Shown here piece after piece: positions 9,098 to 17,408 of a stretch of DNA of 64,000 nucleotides. Numbering within the stretch: position 1 is the first letter of the stretch; every line of letters begins with the position of its first letter. A program made the position numbers and the translations under genes. Below the pieces are notes generated by a model. The model was not told where the DNA came from. It saw only the letters and a program-made list of their open reading frames with translations, and did no database searches. The DNA comes from Levilactobacillus namurensis. Lineage in GTDB: Bacteria > Bacillota > Bacilli > Lactobacillales > Lactobacillaceae. The stretch spans positions 744,001 through 808,000 of the forward strand of contig NZ_CP134159.1 in the NCBI RefSeq assembly GCF_032197885.1, in the 5' to 3' direction.

Positions 9098-9134
9098 TAA
9101 AAAAAGACGCGCAATCCATCAGGAATTGCGCGTC
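9098..9134 (-). terminator. Terminator of the amidase gene
   Basis: An 11-bp stem AGACGCGCAAT with its complement is followed on the minus strand by a T run. Confidence 0.85.
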
Positions 9135-9165
9135 TGCTTGAGGTCAAATTCAATTGAGAAGGGGA

Positions 9166-10251
9166 CTAGTTACTAACGCTAGAGGTGCTGGTAGCACTGG
9201 AAGAATCCGCGCTGGCACTGTCGCTGGAGCTAGCCGCACTCTCACTGGAGCTGGCGGCAGCGTCCAGGTCAGTCAGGTTGGTCAGATTATCGAAGTAGAC
9301 CCAGTAACGCTTGGTCGTGTTCGGTAACTTGATCCGGTACCACATCGAACCGTTGCTCTTCTTAGCCGTCATATCGATGCTGTAAGTCTTACCCACCTTA
9401 GGGCTGATCTTGGACCAAGATTGCCGCTTAGCGTTCTTGTTGACATCCTTGACGTGGTTGTACAGGTAGTACTTCTTGTAACGACTGCTTAATTGCGCCT
9501 GCATGTTAACGGACGTGTACTTAGCGGTCATCAACTTTTTGTGGTTGCTTTGACCCATGGCGTTGTAGTACTTCTTGACCAACTGGTAGAAGGCGGCCAT
9601 GGTGTACTTTTGCCCGAAGTACTTCTTCCCGGCGCTCGCGTAGTAGCCGACTGGGTCGGTATGCGTGGAACCACCTAAGTGACTGGCAACGGAACCGTGA
9701 GACCAGACCGTCCCTTTACCGTCGTAAGCGGCATCGTTAGGCTTCAGGTTGTATTCCTTTAAGAGGTAAGCCGTGTACCAGGCCGCATTAGCGATTTCGT
9801 GGGCGAAGGCCGACTTGCTGTGAACTTCCACTTGTTCGAATTGTAGGAAGCGGGAGTTCCCCGGGTAACCGACTCCCCAAGAAAGGTAGTCGGTGTTGGC
9901 GATGTTGATGATGTGGGAAGCATCAACGAAACTGTGAACGAAGGCGTTGTTGTAGTTACGCTTCATGTAGGCAATTTCGTTATAAATCGTCGACGATGGG
10001 TTGGCGGTTTCGTGAATCACGACCCCTTCAGGCTTGCCCTTACCATGACGGTACTTGTACTTAGGGAAGCCACTCCAGATGGACTTGGTGACTTTGGCCG
10101 GCTTATAATTCTTGCTGGCGATGTAACTGTTAACTTTGGAACTTGCGGCATCGGCCGTCGTGGTCGTAGCGACGCTTAACGCACCAGCCAGCCCTACGGC
10201 AGCTAATGCAGTAAACAGAACTTTTTGCAATTTCACTGAATAATCCCTCAA
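9166..10251 (-). CDS. Secreted N-acetylmuramoyl-L-alanine amidase (Amidase_2/PGRP type)
   Basis: A secreted cell wall hydrolase of 361 residues. A signal peptide (KVLFTALAAVGLAGALS, cleavage after ADAA) precedes an Amidase_2 domain. That domain shows the zinc histidine in GVVIHETANPSSTIYNEIAY, SFVDASHII, and the second ligand region VWSHGSVASHLGGSTHTDP. Residues about 245-325 form an SH3/GW-like wall-binding module (YTSVNMQAQL, MWYRIKLPNTTKRYWVYF). The last 35 residues are almost only Ser, Ala and Asp, a low-complexity tail typical of exported lactobacillar proteins. It probably cuts the amide bond between MurNAc and the stem peptide in growth or autolysis. It is monocistronic. Confidence 0.88.
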   Translation of the reverse strand: MRDYSVKLQKVLFTALAAVGLAGALSVATTTTADAASSKVNSYIASKNYKPAKVTKSIWSGFPKYKYRHGKGKPEGVVIHETANPSSTIYNEIAYMKRNYNNAFVHSFVDASHIINIANTDYLSWGVGYPGNSRFLQFEQVEVHSKSAFAHEIANAAWYTAYLLKEYNLKPNDAAYDGKGTVWSHGSVASHLGGSTHTDPVGYYASAGKKYFGQKYTMAAFYQLVKKYYNAMGQSNHKKLMTAKYTSVNMQAQLSSRYKKYYLYNHVKDVNKNAKRQSWSKISPKVGKTYSIDMTAKKSNGSMWYRIKLPNTTKRYWVYFDNLTNLTDLDAAASSSESAASSSDSASADSSSATSTSSVSN

Positions 10252-10353
10252 ATCTTTTTTATTTAATTAGTTACTGGTTTTATTTGGCTACTTACTTAAC
10301 AGATCATTAAGGTGTTACTTAATCGGTTAAAAATCAACAGTCTTACGATAACA

Positions 10354-10446
10354 GCAAAAACACCCGAAGACAAGCGGTGTCACGGCGTTTAGCGCAAATA
10401 TTACGCGCTTAATAGCAGAAACTCTGGGCTTTGCTTCGGGTGTTTG
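10354..10446 (-). terminator. Long-loop hairpin downstream of the PerR-type gene
   Basis: AAACACCCGAAG at 10358-10369 pairs perfectly with 10434-10445, and flanking bases extend the stem to about 20 imperfect pairs. The loop of 64 nt contains a smaller hairpin (TAGCGC with GCGCTTA). On the minus strand it ends in five T, so it may terminate perR, but the large loop is unusual for a terminator. Confidence 0.5.
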
Positions 10447-10506
10447 CAAACAGATTAAAACTTCACGACACGTGTAACTTAGGTGTAACAATCCCTAAAA
10501 GGCGAT

Positions 10507-11028
10507 TTATTGCGGATCGACGGTGGGTTGTGGCTTGGTTTGGGACCATTGCTTACGAACCGGATCGATGTGCAATTTTTGCTGACATTCTGGACAGAGG
10601 CCGTAAACTTCAACGTGATTACTGGTAATCAGGTAACCTGTCTGGGCGCTGGCCTCCTGGTTGAGTCGTTGCTCGATCTGACCAAAGTCTGGAGCGAAGA
10701 CGTCGGTGATCTTACCACAGTTCTCACAGATCACGTGGTAGTGGGGCCGACCGTAAAAGTCGTAGCGGATGCCGCCGGTGTCGTTGGGCAGTTCAATCAC
10801 GATGCCTAAATCGACCAATAGATTCAACGTATTATAGATGGTGGCCATGCTCAGATTAGGGAATTCAGCGGTTAACGCCGTGTAAATCGTCTCAACGGAT
10901 GGATGATTATGATGGGTGACTAAGTAGGTCAGGATAATCTGGCGTTGCGGTGTCACACGGATATGGTGGTCTTTGAGCGTCGCTAATGCGTGCGCTAAGA
11001 GCTGGTTAGAACTTTCGGATTGTGCCAA
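10507..11028 (-). CDS. perR: Fur-family metalloregulator, PerR-like
   Basis: The 173-residue protein has an N-terminal winged helix (IRVTPQRQIILTYLVTHHNH, LSMATIYNTLNLLVDLGIV) and a C-terminal metal domain. The motif RPHYHVICENCGKITDV holds the HxH and first CxxC, and GLCPECQQK the second CxxC of the structural zinc site. His in HHNHPSVETIY and Asp in ITDV occupy places of PerR regulatory ligands. PerR senses peroxide through metal-catalysed histidine oxidation; Fur or Zur functions cannot be excluded. The tail after residue 155 is longer than usual. Divergently placed metal transporters (11307-12721) are plausible targets. Confidence 0.82.
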   Translation of the reverse strand: MAQSESSNQLLAHALATLKDHHIRVTPQRQIILTYLVTHHNHPSVETIYTALTAEFPNLSMATIYNTLNLLVDLGIVIELPNDTGGIRYDFYGRPHYHVICENCGKITDVFAPDFGQIEQRLNQEASAQTGYLITSNHVEVYGLCPECQQKLHIDPVRKQWSQTKPQPTVDPQ

Positions 11029-11110
11029 GGGTATCCCTCCTTCTTTAGAATGTCTCTAATTTGCTTCTATTAAACCACATTTCTGCTAAACGTCCAGTAA
11101 TCTGCTTAAT

Positions 11111-11126
11111 TTTAGAATAATTTTTA
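11111..11126. promoter_or_regulatory. Candidate Per/Fur-type operator between perR and the VIT genes
   Basis: TTAGAATAATTTTTAA resembles the Per box TTATAATNATTATAA with about three mismatches. It lies in the divergent region between the PerR-like gene and the metal transporters. Motif-level evidence only. Confidence 0.3.
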
Positions 11127-11306
11127 ATTAAGCGGATTCAGGTTACGCTAAGGGTTTACTTTTGGGGTTCCGGTGGTAGAATAGATTTGTTCGTAGATAA
11201 GAATGATTCTAACTTGAATAAAAATTTCGCCGAACCGAACTTTTTATCTTGGGTTCGTGGTACGATAAATGTGCTTGTGGTGAAAACATGTAGGGGGTTG
11301 TTAGAT

Positions 11307-11993
11307 ATGGCAACAAAAAAGAAGACAGCAACGTTAGCACAAAAGATCAACGTTTTGCGGGCCAGTGTGATGGGCGCCAACGATGGCATCCTCTCCGTCG
11401 CCGGAATCGTTGTGGGGGTGGCTGGTGCGGCCACCAGCAGCTTTGCCATCTTCATCTCAGGGATTGCCGGGATGATCGCCGGAACGGTCTCGATGGCCAT
11501 GGGGGAATACGTCTCCGTCAACACGCAAAAGGATTCGCAGCGTAAGGCTATTGAGACGCAGACGGTGGCGTTAGATAACGACTACGATAGCGAGTATAAT
11601 TTCGTGAAGAATAAGTACATCGCCAGTGGCATCAAGCCGGAGCTGGCCGACCAAGCGACGCAGGAAATGATGAAGAAAGATCCCCTGAAGACGTCCGTTC
11701 GCGAACGGTTTGGCTTTAACGTGGGCGAGTATACCAATCCGTTTTCAGCCGCGATTGCCTCGATGATTTCGTTCCCAACGGGGTCGATTCTCCCGCTGGT
11801 CTCCATTACCTTACTGCCGAAGAACATTCGCATTGTCGGAACGTTCATCGCGGTGGTCGTGGCCCTAGCAATCACCGGGTACATCGCCGCAATTTTAGGG
11901 AACGCGAACCGGAAGAACGGGACGATTCGGAACGTGATTGCGGGCATCTTGACGTTGTTAGTGACCTACTTTATCGGTCGCTTATTCGCATAA
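11307..11993 (+). CDS. VIT1/CCC1-family metal transporter, first of tandem pair
   Basis: A 228-residue membrane protein of the vacuolar iron transporter family, which moves Fe(II) or Mn(II). Hallmarks are the first-helix segment LRASVMGANDGILSVAGIVV, the second-helix SMAMGEYVSVNTQKD, a cytosolic Glu-rich metal-binding loop (residues about 75-135) and three C-terminal helices ending in IRNVIAGILTLLVTYFIG. The frame opens at 11187, but ATG at 11307 is preceded by AGGGGG and aligns with the family start. A second paralogue starts 17 bp after the stop. In lactobacilli manganese export or iron handling is the likely role; direction is inferred. Confidence 0.88.
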   Translation: MATKKKTATLAQKINVLRASVMGANDGILSVAGIVVGVAGAATSSFAIFISGIAGMIAGTVSMAMGEYVSVNTQKDSQRKAIETQTVALDNDYDSEYNFVKNKYIASGIKPELADQATQEMMKKDPLKTSVRERFGFNVGEYTNPFSAAIASMISFPTGSILPLVSITLLPKNIRIVGTFIAVVVALAITGYIAAILGNANRKNGTIRNVIAGILTLLVTYFIGRLFA

Positions 11994-12010
11994 GAGGGGA
12001 GTTTTAACAA

Positions 12011-12721
12011 ATGGCTGAGAATGAAGCAATTGTGGCGAAGAAGCATCAAAAGGAACACCAAACCATGGATGAGAAGCTTAACACGTTGCGGGCCGGAGTG
12101 TTGGGCTCCAACGACGGAATCCTAACGGTGGTTGGGGTGCTCTTCAGTGTGGCGGCTGCGACCACCAATCAATTTACGATCTTTATCGCGGGGCTATCGG
12201 ACTTGTTAGCCTGTGCCTTTTCGATGGCGTCCGGGGAGTACGCCTCCGTCAGTACGCAAAAGGACACGGAAAAGTCGGTGGTTCATAAGGAAATGGCGTT
12301 ATTGAAATCAGACTTTGAAGGGGAACTTAAAGCCGTTCAAGCCTTCTACCAACAACGGGGAGTCTCCGCGGAGACGTCGATGGCGATTGCGAAGGACCTG
12401 TTGAGCAAGGACGCATTGGGGACCGTGGTGTCGGTCAAGTACGACATCAAGCTAGGCCACTACATGAATCCCTGGAACGCCGCGTTCTCGTCTCTCTTCT
12501 CTGCATCCGCCGGTGGGGTCTTTCCACTGGTCGCGATGACGTTTTTGCCGAACGCTTGGCAGTGGCCGGGGACCATCATTGCGGTGCTCTTATCCGTGAC
12601 GTTAACGGGGTTCTTGAGTGCAAAGTTAGGCCACGGACTGGTCAAGACGGCGATTATCCGGAACGTTATCGTGGGGATTATCACCATGTTCATCCACTAT
12701 TACGTGGGTCAATTGTTCTAG
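12011..12721 (+). CDS. VIT1/CCC1-family metal transporter, second of tandem pair
   Basis: A 236-residue paralogue of the preceding gene, with the same landmarks: LRAGVLGSNDGILTVVGVLF, SMASGEYASVSTQKDTEKSV, a loop of about 60 residues, and the C-terminal IRNVIVGIITMFIHYYVGQL. An N-terminal basic stretch (KKHQKEHQ) precedes the first helix. GAGGGGAG just upstream serves as ribosome site, and the short gap indicates co-transcription with its neighbour. The family acts as a dimer, so the pair may form a heterodimer, though this is not shown. Confidence 0.88.
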   Translation: MAENEAIVAKKHQKEHQTMDEKLNTLRAGVLGSNDGILTVVGVLFSVAAATTNQFTIFIAGLSDLLACAFSMASGEYASVSTQKDTEKSVVHKEMALLKSDFEGELKAVQAFYQQRGVSAETSMAIAKDLLSKDALGTVVSVKYDIKLGHYMNPWNAAFSSLFSASAGGVFPLVAMTFLPNAWQWPGTIIAVLLSVTLTGFLSAKLGHGLVKTAIIRNVIVGIITMFIHYYVGQLF

Positions 12722-12984
12722 GAGTTTCTAGGTGGCGCTGGGCTGCTTAGCCAGACGACAAGCGCATCGAAGCTTGTCATGAACGCCGTGTGCGTCCAGT
12801 GGACCAGAACCAGTAATTTTTAGGCGCTAGTGATTCGAGATTAGAGACTTTATCATTGGAACGTGAGGTGCGCGCTGACGCCGAGGACGTCCTGCTTAAG
12901 GCGCATCTGGACGTAGTTTCCGCATGATGATTCTAAGTGAACTTTAGTGGGTTTCTTACGCGATTGCCAGATTCCAAGTGTAGA
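12722..12984. other. Intergenic stretch with several hairpins, no gene seen
   Basis: The stretch holds a perfect 7-bp hairpin (GACAAGC/GCTTGTC, 12757-12778), CTGG-CT/AGCCAG at about 12738-12754, GTCCAGTGGAC and the palindrome GGACGTCC. None is followed by a clear T run, although one could terminate the VIT operon. It also holds no obvious promoter. A GAACGCCGTG string resembles part of the dispersed element, too weakly to call a copy. Confidence 0.35.
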
Positions 12985-14619
12985 ATGGCCCAATACTCTG
13001 ACGAAAGTGAGGAATCTTTTGGCTTGAAACGTAACAAGATGAGTTTGTTTTCATTAGTCATGCTAACGCTGAGTGCCATCATTGGGTCGGGGTGGTTGTT
13101 TGGTGCCGGAATGGCGGCACAAATTGCTGGTCCCGCGGCGATCCTGTCCTGGATTATCGGGGCAATCGTCATCGGATCAATTGCGTTGAATTACATTGAA
13201 TTGGGAACCATGTTTCCCACCAGCGGAGGGATGAGCCAGTATGCGGCCTTCTCGCACGGCCCCTTGTTGGGCTTTGTCGCTGGTTGGGCGAACTGGCTAT
13301 CGTTGTTAACGATTATTCCCATTGAAGCCGTCGCGGCGGTCCAGTACATGAGTTCTTGGCCGTGGGCGTGGGCGAATTGGACCCGGGGCTTTATTGCCTC
13401 GGGGAACATCACCAATCTAGGATTAGTGGTGGTGTTTCTGTTTATTTTGGCATTTACGCTGCTGAACTTTTGGTCGGTCAAGTTGCTGACCCGGTTTACC
13501 AGCTTTATTTCAATTTTTAAACTCGGAATTCCGACGTTGACCATCGTCGTTTTGTTTTTAACGGGATTTGATTCGCAGAACTTTGTCAGCCGGGCGGGCT
13601 TCATGCCGGGCGGCAGTTCATCCATCTTTGCGGCGACCACGGCCGCCGGAATTATCTTTTCCTACAACGCCTTTCAGACCACCATTAATATGGGGAACGA
13701 AATCGAGCATCCGGAAAAGAACATCCTGTGGGGGATCGTTATCGCCTTTGGGATCAGTACCGTGATCTACACGTTACTGCAGGTGGCCTTTGTGGGGTCC
13801 GTGCCAGCCGCCAACTTGATGCAGGGCTGGTCCGGGGTGAACTTCCAGTCGCCCTTTGCGGACATTGCCATCTTACTGGGCTTGAACTGGTTGTCGACGC
13901 TGCTGTATCTGGACGCGTTCGTCTCGCCGTTTGGGACCGGGGTCTCCTTTGTGGCCACCACTAGTCGGGCTTTGGCCGCGATGACCGGGACCAAGCACAT
14001 GCCGACTAGATTAGGCGAAGTCAACCGCAAGTACCAGACGCCACGGCGAGCCATGGTGGTCGATATGCTGCTCGGGGTGGCTTTAGTTGCCGGTTTTCGG
14101 AACTGGAGTGCGCTATCCGACGTCATCTCGACGTCCACGCTGATTGCCTACCTGACGGGACCGATTACGGTCACCAGTTTGCGGCGCCAAGCGCCCGAGT
14201 TTGTGCGGCCGTTTCGGTTGCGGCACTTAACCTTTTGGTCGCCATTTGCGTATGGTTTGGCCAGCTTGGCCATCTACTGGGCGAAGTGGCCGACCACGAT
14301 TGAAGTCTTCGGGGTCATTGCCCTGGGCCTGATCTTCTACGTCTACTACGAGATTCGCCGACCGAATACTCGGGCAGCCCTCCGCGCAAGTCTACGCGGG
14401 GGCCGGTGGCTCTTAGCCGAAATGGTATGGCTGACAGCGATGTCGCTATTAGGGAGTCACGAGTTCGGCGGGATGAACTGGATTCCGTACCCGCTCGACT
14501 TTGTGGTCGTCCTGGTGGGGAGCTGGTTCTGCTACGCACTGGGCGTCCACGATGCCTACCGGAGCGATTCACTCGACGTTGCGGTCGAGTTGAACCGCCG
14601 GGTCTCTGAAAAAGATTAA
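12985..14619 (+). CDS. APC-superfamily amino acid permease
   Basis: A membrane transporter of about 544 residues with around 12-14 predicted helices. The first helix holds the APC substrate motif IIGSGWLFGAGMAAQIAGPA, and helix 2-3 carries YIELGTMFPTSGGMSQYAAF, both typical of amino acid/proton symporters of the APC family. Conserved YNAFQTTINMGNEIEHPEKN matches helix 6 of the family. The start is uncertain: ATG at 12985 gives MAQYSDESEESFGLKRNKMS, while a GTG at 12937 would add 16 residues; neither has a strong ribosome site. Substrate cannot be named. It is transcribed alone and followed by a terminator. Confidence 0.85.
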   Translation: MAQYSDESEESFGLKRNKMSLFSLVMLTLSAIIGSGWLFGAGMAAQIAGPAAILSWIIGAIVIGSIALNYIELGTMFPTSGGMSQYAAFSHGPLLGFVAGWANWLSLLTIIPIEAVAAVQYMSSWPWAWANWTRGFIASGNITNLGLVVVFLFILAFTLLNFWSVKLLTRFTSFISIFKLGIPTLTIVVLFLTGFDSQNFVSRAGFMPGGSSSIFAATTAAGIIFSYNAFQTTINMGNEIEHPEKNILWGIVIAFGISTVIYTLLQVAFVGSVPAANLMQGWSGVNFQSPFADIAILLGLNWLSTLLYLDAFVSPFGTGVSFVATTSRALAAMTGTKHMPTRLGEVNRKYQTPRRAMVVDMLLGVALVAGFRNWSALSDVISTSTLIAYLTGPITVTSLRRQAPEFVRPFRLRHLTFWSPFAYGLASLAIYWAKWPTTIEVFGVIALGLIFYVYYEIRRPNTRAALRASLRGGRWLLAEMVWLTAMSLLGSHEFGGMNWIPYPLDFVVVLVGSWFCYALGVHDAYRSDSLDVAVELNRRVSEKD

Positions 14620-14627
14620 GTTAAGTA

Positions 14628-14660
14628 AAGCTCCTAGCCGGCCGGCTGGGAGCTTTTTTA
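14628..14660 (+). terminator. Terminator after the amino acid permease
   Basis: The 13-bp stem AAGCTCCTAGCCG with its near-complement (one G.T) is followed by six T. Confidence 0.88.
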
Positions 14661-14665
14661 GGCGC

Positions 14666-14692
14666 AAAAAAATCTGGGATCAGAATCCCAGA
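14666..14692 (-). terminator. Terminator of acetyltransferase gene 14733-15179
   Basis: TCTGGGAT pairs with ATCCCAGA around a 4-nt loop and is followed by seven T on the minus strand. Confidence 0.8.
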
Positions 14693-14732
14693 CGGCGTTT
14701 TGACGATATACTGGTGAACCATGGAAATTACT

Positions 14733-15179
14733 TTAGTGGCGTTGCCAATGCCAGACGTCGCCCCGTTGTAGGAGCCCTGCGGCGGTCAGCACGGCCGTGT
14801 CGAGGTTGGCACTGGCTTCTAATTCTAAGTCGTCCAACCCGAGCTCTTCTTGAGCGAAGTGGACCAGGCGATTAACGATTTCTTGTTGTTCGTTAGCGGG
14901 GAGCTTGGGACCCGTGAGGTAGGTGCGCCCGGTCTTTTGTTGAAGGTTGAGTCGCTCGAAGCCGCCCCAGCCGACCAATTTATGGGTAGCCCGGCGTTCG
15001 ATGCCCCAGGTGAGTGCGGTCCGGGCCATGGTGTGCCGCATGGTCGCGTTGACCCATTCAGCAGTCTCGGCCAGGTCTTGGTGCGTAAGTTGTGAGACTT
15101 GCTTCAGCCGGAATTGCGTGAGCCAATCGAATCGAAAGTTGGGGGTGAGGAGCGGGTGGTAGCCTTCAAAGCTTGACAT
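14733..15179 (-). CDS. GNAT-like acetyltransferase (RimJ-type), divergent
   Basis: The 148-residue protein has the layout of small GNAT enzymes. A substrate segment (ETAEWVNATMRHTMARTALT) comes first, then strand 3-4 WGIERRATHKLVGWGGFERL, an acetyl-CoA region around residues 90-115 (NEQQEIVNRLVHFAQEELGL), and the C-terminal LELEASANLDTAVLTAAGLL that mimics the usual N-x-x-S/A-x-x-x-x-x-k-x-G-F. The canonical Q/RxxGxG/A loop is not clear, so assignment rests on overall pattern. A good ribosome site (GAAAGGATTC) precedes the ATG. No substrate can be proposed. Confidence 0.55.
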   Translation of the reverse strand: MSSFEGYHPLLTPNFRFDWLTQFRLKQVSQLTHQDLAETAEWVNATMRHTMARTALTWGIERRATHKLVGWGGFERLNLQQKTGRTYLTGPKLPANEQQEIVNRLVHFAQEELGLDDLELEASANLDTAVLTAAGLLQRGDVWHWQRH

Positions 15180-15316
15180 AGATTAAGAATCCTTTCTAAA
15201 CGTAAATTACCCCCATTGTACAGGTTATTGGGCAGAAGAGCTAGTGACTTCAACGTATCGGCTGGTCAGCTGTGCTATACTGAAAAGGGATACAGAATAT
15301 TGAAAGGGGTAACAGT

Positions 15317-16360
15317 ATGACCGAAGAGTTTTACATTGGGACCTACACCAAGCGAATTAGCCGGGGCATTTACCGGGTAAGCGTTGATACGGATGCCGCC
15401 AAGCTGACCAAGTGTGAATGGTTAGCCTCCGCTGGGAGCCCAACTTATATCGCCAAATCCAAGGCACAACGACTGTATGTTGTGAACAAGAAAGAAACGG
15501 ATGGTCAGACGCACGGTGGTCTGATTATCTATGATATGACGGATACCAGTAAGCCACGTGCGATTCAACAAGTATTGGACTTAGGGTCATCCCCTGCCTA
15601 TGTCTCCGTTGACGAAGGTCGCCAGCTGGTCTACACGGCCAACTATCACACGGCGGCGGTCACCGTCTACAAGATTGCTGATGACGGTTCCCTGACCCAA
15701 GTTGATCAAGTCATTGATCAGGATCCCGTAGGACCAGCACCGGAGCAGGCCGATGGGCCGCACCCACACTACGCGGATCTGACGCCGGATGGCCGGTTAG
15801 TGGTCTGTGATCTGGGGACGGATAAGGTTTACCTGTATGACGTTTCCGACGCCGGTCAGTTGACGCCGGTCAGCTATGTGGACTTGCCAGCGGGTTATGG
15901 TCCGCGGCATATCACGTTCGACGCGACCAAGGGCGTGGCTTACCTAGTGGGTGAGCTGAGCAGTAACGTGGCCACGTTGACCTACGACGCTGATGCCGGT
16001 AAGTTTGCCGTTAAGCAGATCACCCACGTGATTCCAGACGACTGGACCGCCCACAACGGTTCCGCAGCCATTCGCTTGAGTGCCGATGGCCGCTTCGTCT
16101 ACGTGTCCAACCGGGGCAATAATTCCATTACGGTCTTGTCCGCTGCCGATGACGGCACGTTGACGGTGATTCAGCGGATCGCAACGGAAGGTGATTTCCC
16201 GCGGGACTTTAACTGGACGGCTGACGAAAGCTTGGTTTTGGTGGTTCATCAAAACTCCAACAACGCCAGTCTCTTCAAGCGTGACGCGGCAACTGGGAAG
16301 TTGACGCTGGCGCAAAAGGACTTCATGGTCCCAGAAGGGGTCAGCGTTCTGCCAGCTTAG
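15317..16360 (+). CDS. pgl: Lactonase-family seven-bladed beta-propeller protein (6-phosphogluconolactonase type)
   Basis: The 347-residue protein starts MTEEFYIGTYTKRISRGIYR and carries propeller repeats such as PTYIAKSKAQRLYVVNKKET, SPAYVSVDEGRQLVYTANYH and GPRHITFDATKGVAYLVGEL. The Pgl signatures PHPHYADLTPDGRLVVCDLG and RLSADGRFVYVSNRGNNSIT are present. Members hydrolyse 6-phosphogluconolactone in the oxidative pentose phosphate route, which fits heterofermentative lactobacilli, but the family also contains proteins of other function. ATG has GAAAGGGG upstream and a TATACT -10-like box at about 15281. Single gene, convergent with the next operon across a shared terminator. Confidence 0.85.
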   Translation: MTEEFYIGTYTKRISRGIYRVSVDTDAAKLTKCEWLASAGSPTYIAKSKAQRLYVVNKKETDGQTHGGLIIYDMTDTSKPRAIQQVLDLGSSPAYVSVDEGRQLVYTANYHTAAVTVYKIADDGSLTQVDQVIDQDPVGPAPEQADGPHPHYADLTPDGRLVVCDLGTDKVYLYDVSDAGQLTPVSYVDLPAGYGPRHITFDATKGVAYLVGELSSNVATLTYDADAGKFAVKQITHVIPDDWTAHNGSAAIRLSADGRFVYVSNRGNNSITVLSAADDGTLTVIQRIATEGDFPRDFNWTADESLVLVVHQNSNNASLFKRDAATGKLTLAQKDFMVPEGVSVLPA

Positions 16361-16393
16361 AGTGTGGTACAACGATTTTAAGTTAAGACAACA

Positions 16394-16445
16394 TAAAGCG
16401 ACCGTTCGTACCTGGTAGATTCAGGTGATGAACGGTCGCTTTAAA
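16394..16445. terminator. Bidirectional terminator between pgl and the helicase operon
   Basis: A 13-bp stem AAAGCGACCGTTC with its complement encloses an inner ACCTG/CAGGT hairpin. A and T runs flank both sides. Confidence 0.85.
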
Positions 16446-16478
16446 TTTACCGTCTCAACGGCTTGGCGTGATTAACCG

Positions 16479-17408
16479 TTAGGGATTTTCGGGGTAGTGG
16501 TCGCGAAAATAGCGGGCCATCAGTTCGAGGTGGTGCATTAGGCTGAGGCGCTTGACCACTCCCAGGCCGGGAAAGTGGTGCTGGTCGTGGTAGGCCGCCA
16601 GCTGTTGAAGGGCCGGGGTCTGCGTCTGCTCTGGTTGAGCGGGCAACCAGGCTGCCAACTTGGCAACGGCTTGGAAGAACTTTTCCTTAGGGTGCTTGAA
16701 GTCGACCCGGTCGTCCGATACGAAGCGGTGAATCCGTAACTGGTCGTGAACGAAGTAGGTCACGTGCAGGGTCACGGCACGCGCAGGATAGCCGTGTTCA
16801 CTGTAGTGGCTACCGCCAATCGTGTAATCGCTGAACCCCTGGTAGCCCTGAAGCGTGGCCAGTTGCCAATCGTCGCTGAAGAAACCGTCGGTCAGGTTGG
16901 CATAGGTCTGGTCTTTGTCAGGGAACCACGCGTGGTCGTACAGGCTGATCTGGGGTCGGTCCAGTAATTGCCGAATGCGAGCTTCCGGAGGGACCAAGAG
17001 GTAGTCGGGCTGTGTGGTCGTCAGCCAGTGGGCGTGCTGTGCCGCGACAAGTTCGTCGTATTGGCGCGCAATCAAGAGGGTTCGTTGACCAGCCGGGGCC
17101 AGCAGGTCGGCCGCGGTGGTGGTCGGCGTCAGGACGTGGCCTAAGATCAACTGGGGGTGGTGTTGCCAGGGGGTCCAGTCGTGTAGTTTCTGCTGGGTCA
17201 AGCCGTAGTCGCTGACGGTGGGGTTGGTGATGACCACTAGGGGATGGTCGTGTGCCAGAAAGGCCGCAATGGTCTGGGGTAAGGCCTTGATGTCCCGTAC
17301 GGGTTCGATGATGGGGATGATGTTGGTGGGGAGCGTCTGGTCCTGGGCAATCGCTTTGAGGGCTTGCAGGTCGAATTGACGACCGCGAAAGTAGGGAAAG
17401 TAGATCAT
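16479..17408 (-). CDS. Uncharacterised protein, sce7725-like
   Basis: The 309-residue protein begins MIYFPYFRGRQFDLQALKAI, which matches the opening I associate with the sce7725 family (function unknown). The rest is soluble, with TIM-barrel-like alternation (IIPIIEPVRDIKALP, PLVVITNPTVSDYGL, RTLLIARQYDEL, PDYLLVPPEAR) and a region FSDYTIGGSHYSEHGYPARA. There is no signal or membrane helix. It is last in a three-gene operon; its ATG overlaps the upstream stop as ATGA. Association with a nuclease and a helicase suggests DNA metabolism or defence, an inference from context only. Confidence 0.6.
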   Translation of the reverse strand: MIYFPYFRGRQFDLQALKAIAQDQTLPTNIIPIIEPVRDIKALPQTIAAFLAHDHPLVVITNPTVSDYGLTQQKLHDWTPWQHHPQLILGHVLTPTTTAADLLAPAGQRTLLIARQYDELVAAQHAHWLTTTQPDYLLVPPEARIRQLLDRPQISLYDHAWFPDKDQTYANLTDGFFSDDWQLATLQGYQGFSDYTIGGSHYSEHGYPARAVTLHVTYFVHDQLRIHRFVSDDRVDFKHPKEKFFQAVAKLAAWLPAQPEQTQTPALQQLAAYHDQHHFPGLGVVKRLSLMHHLELMARYFRDHYPENP

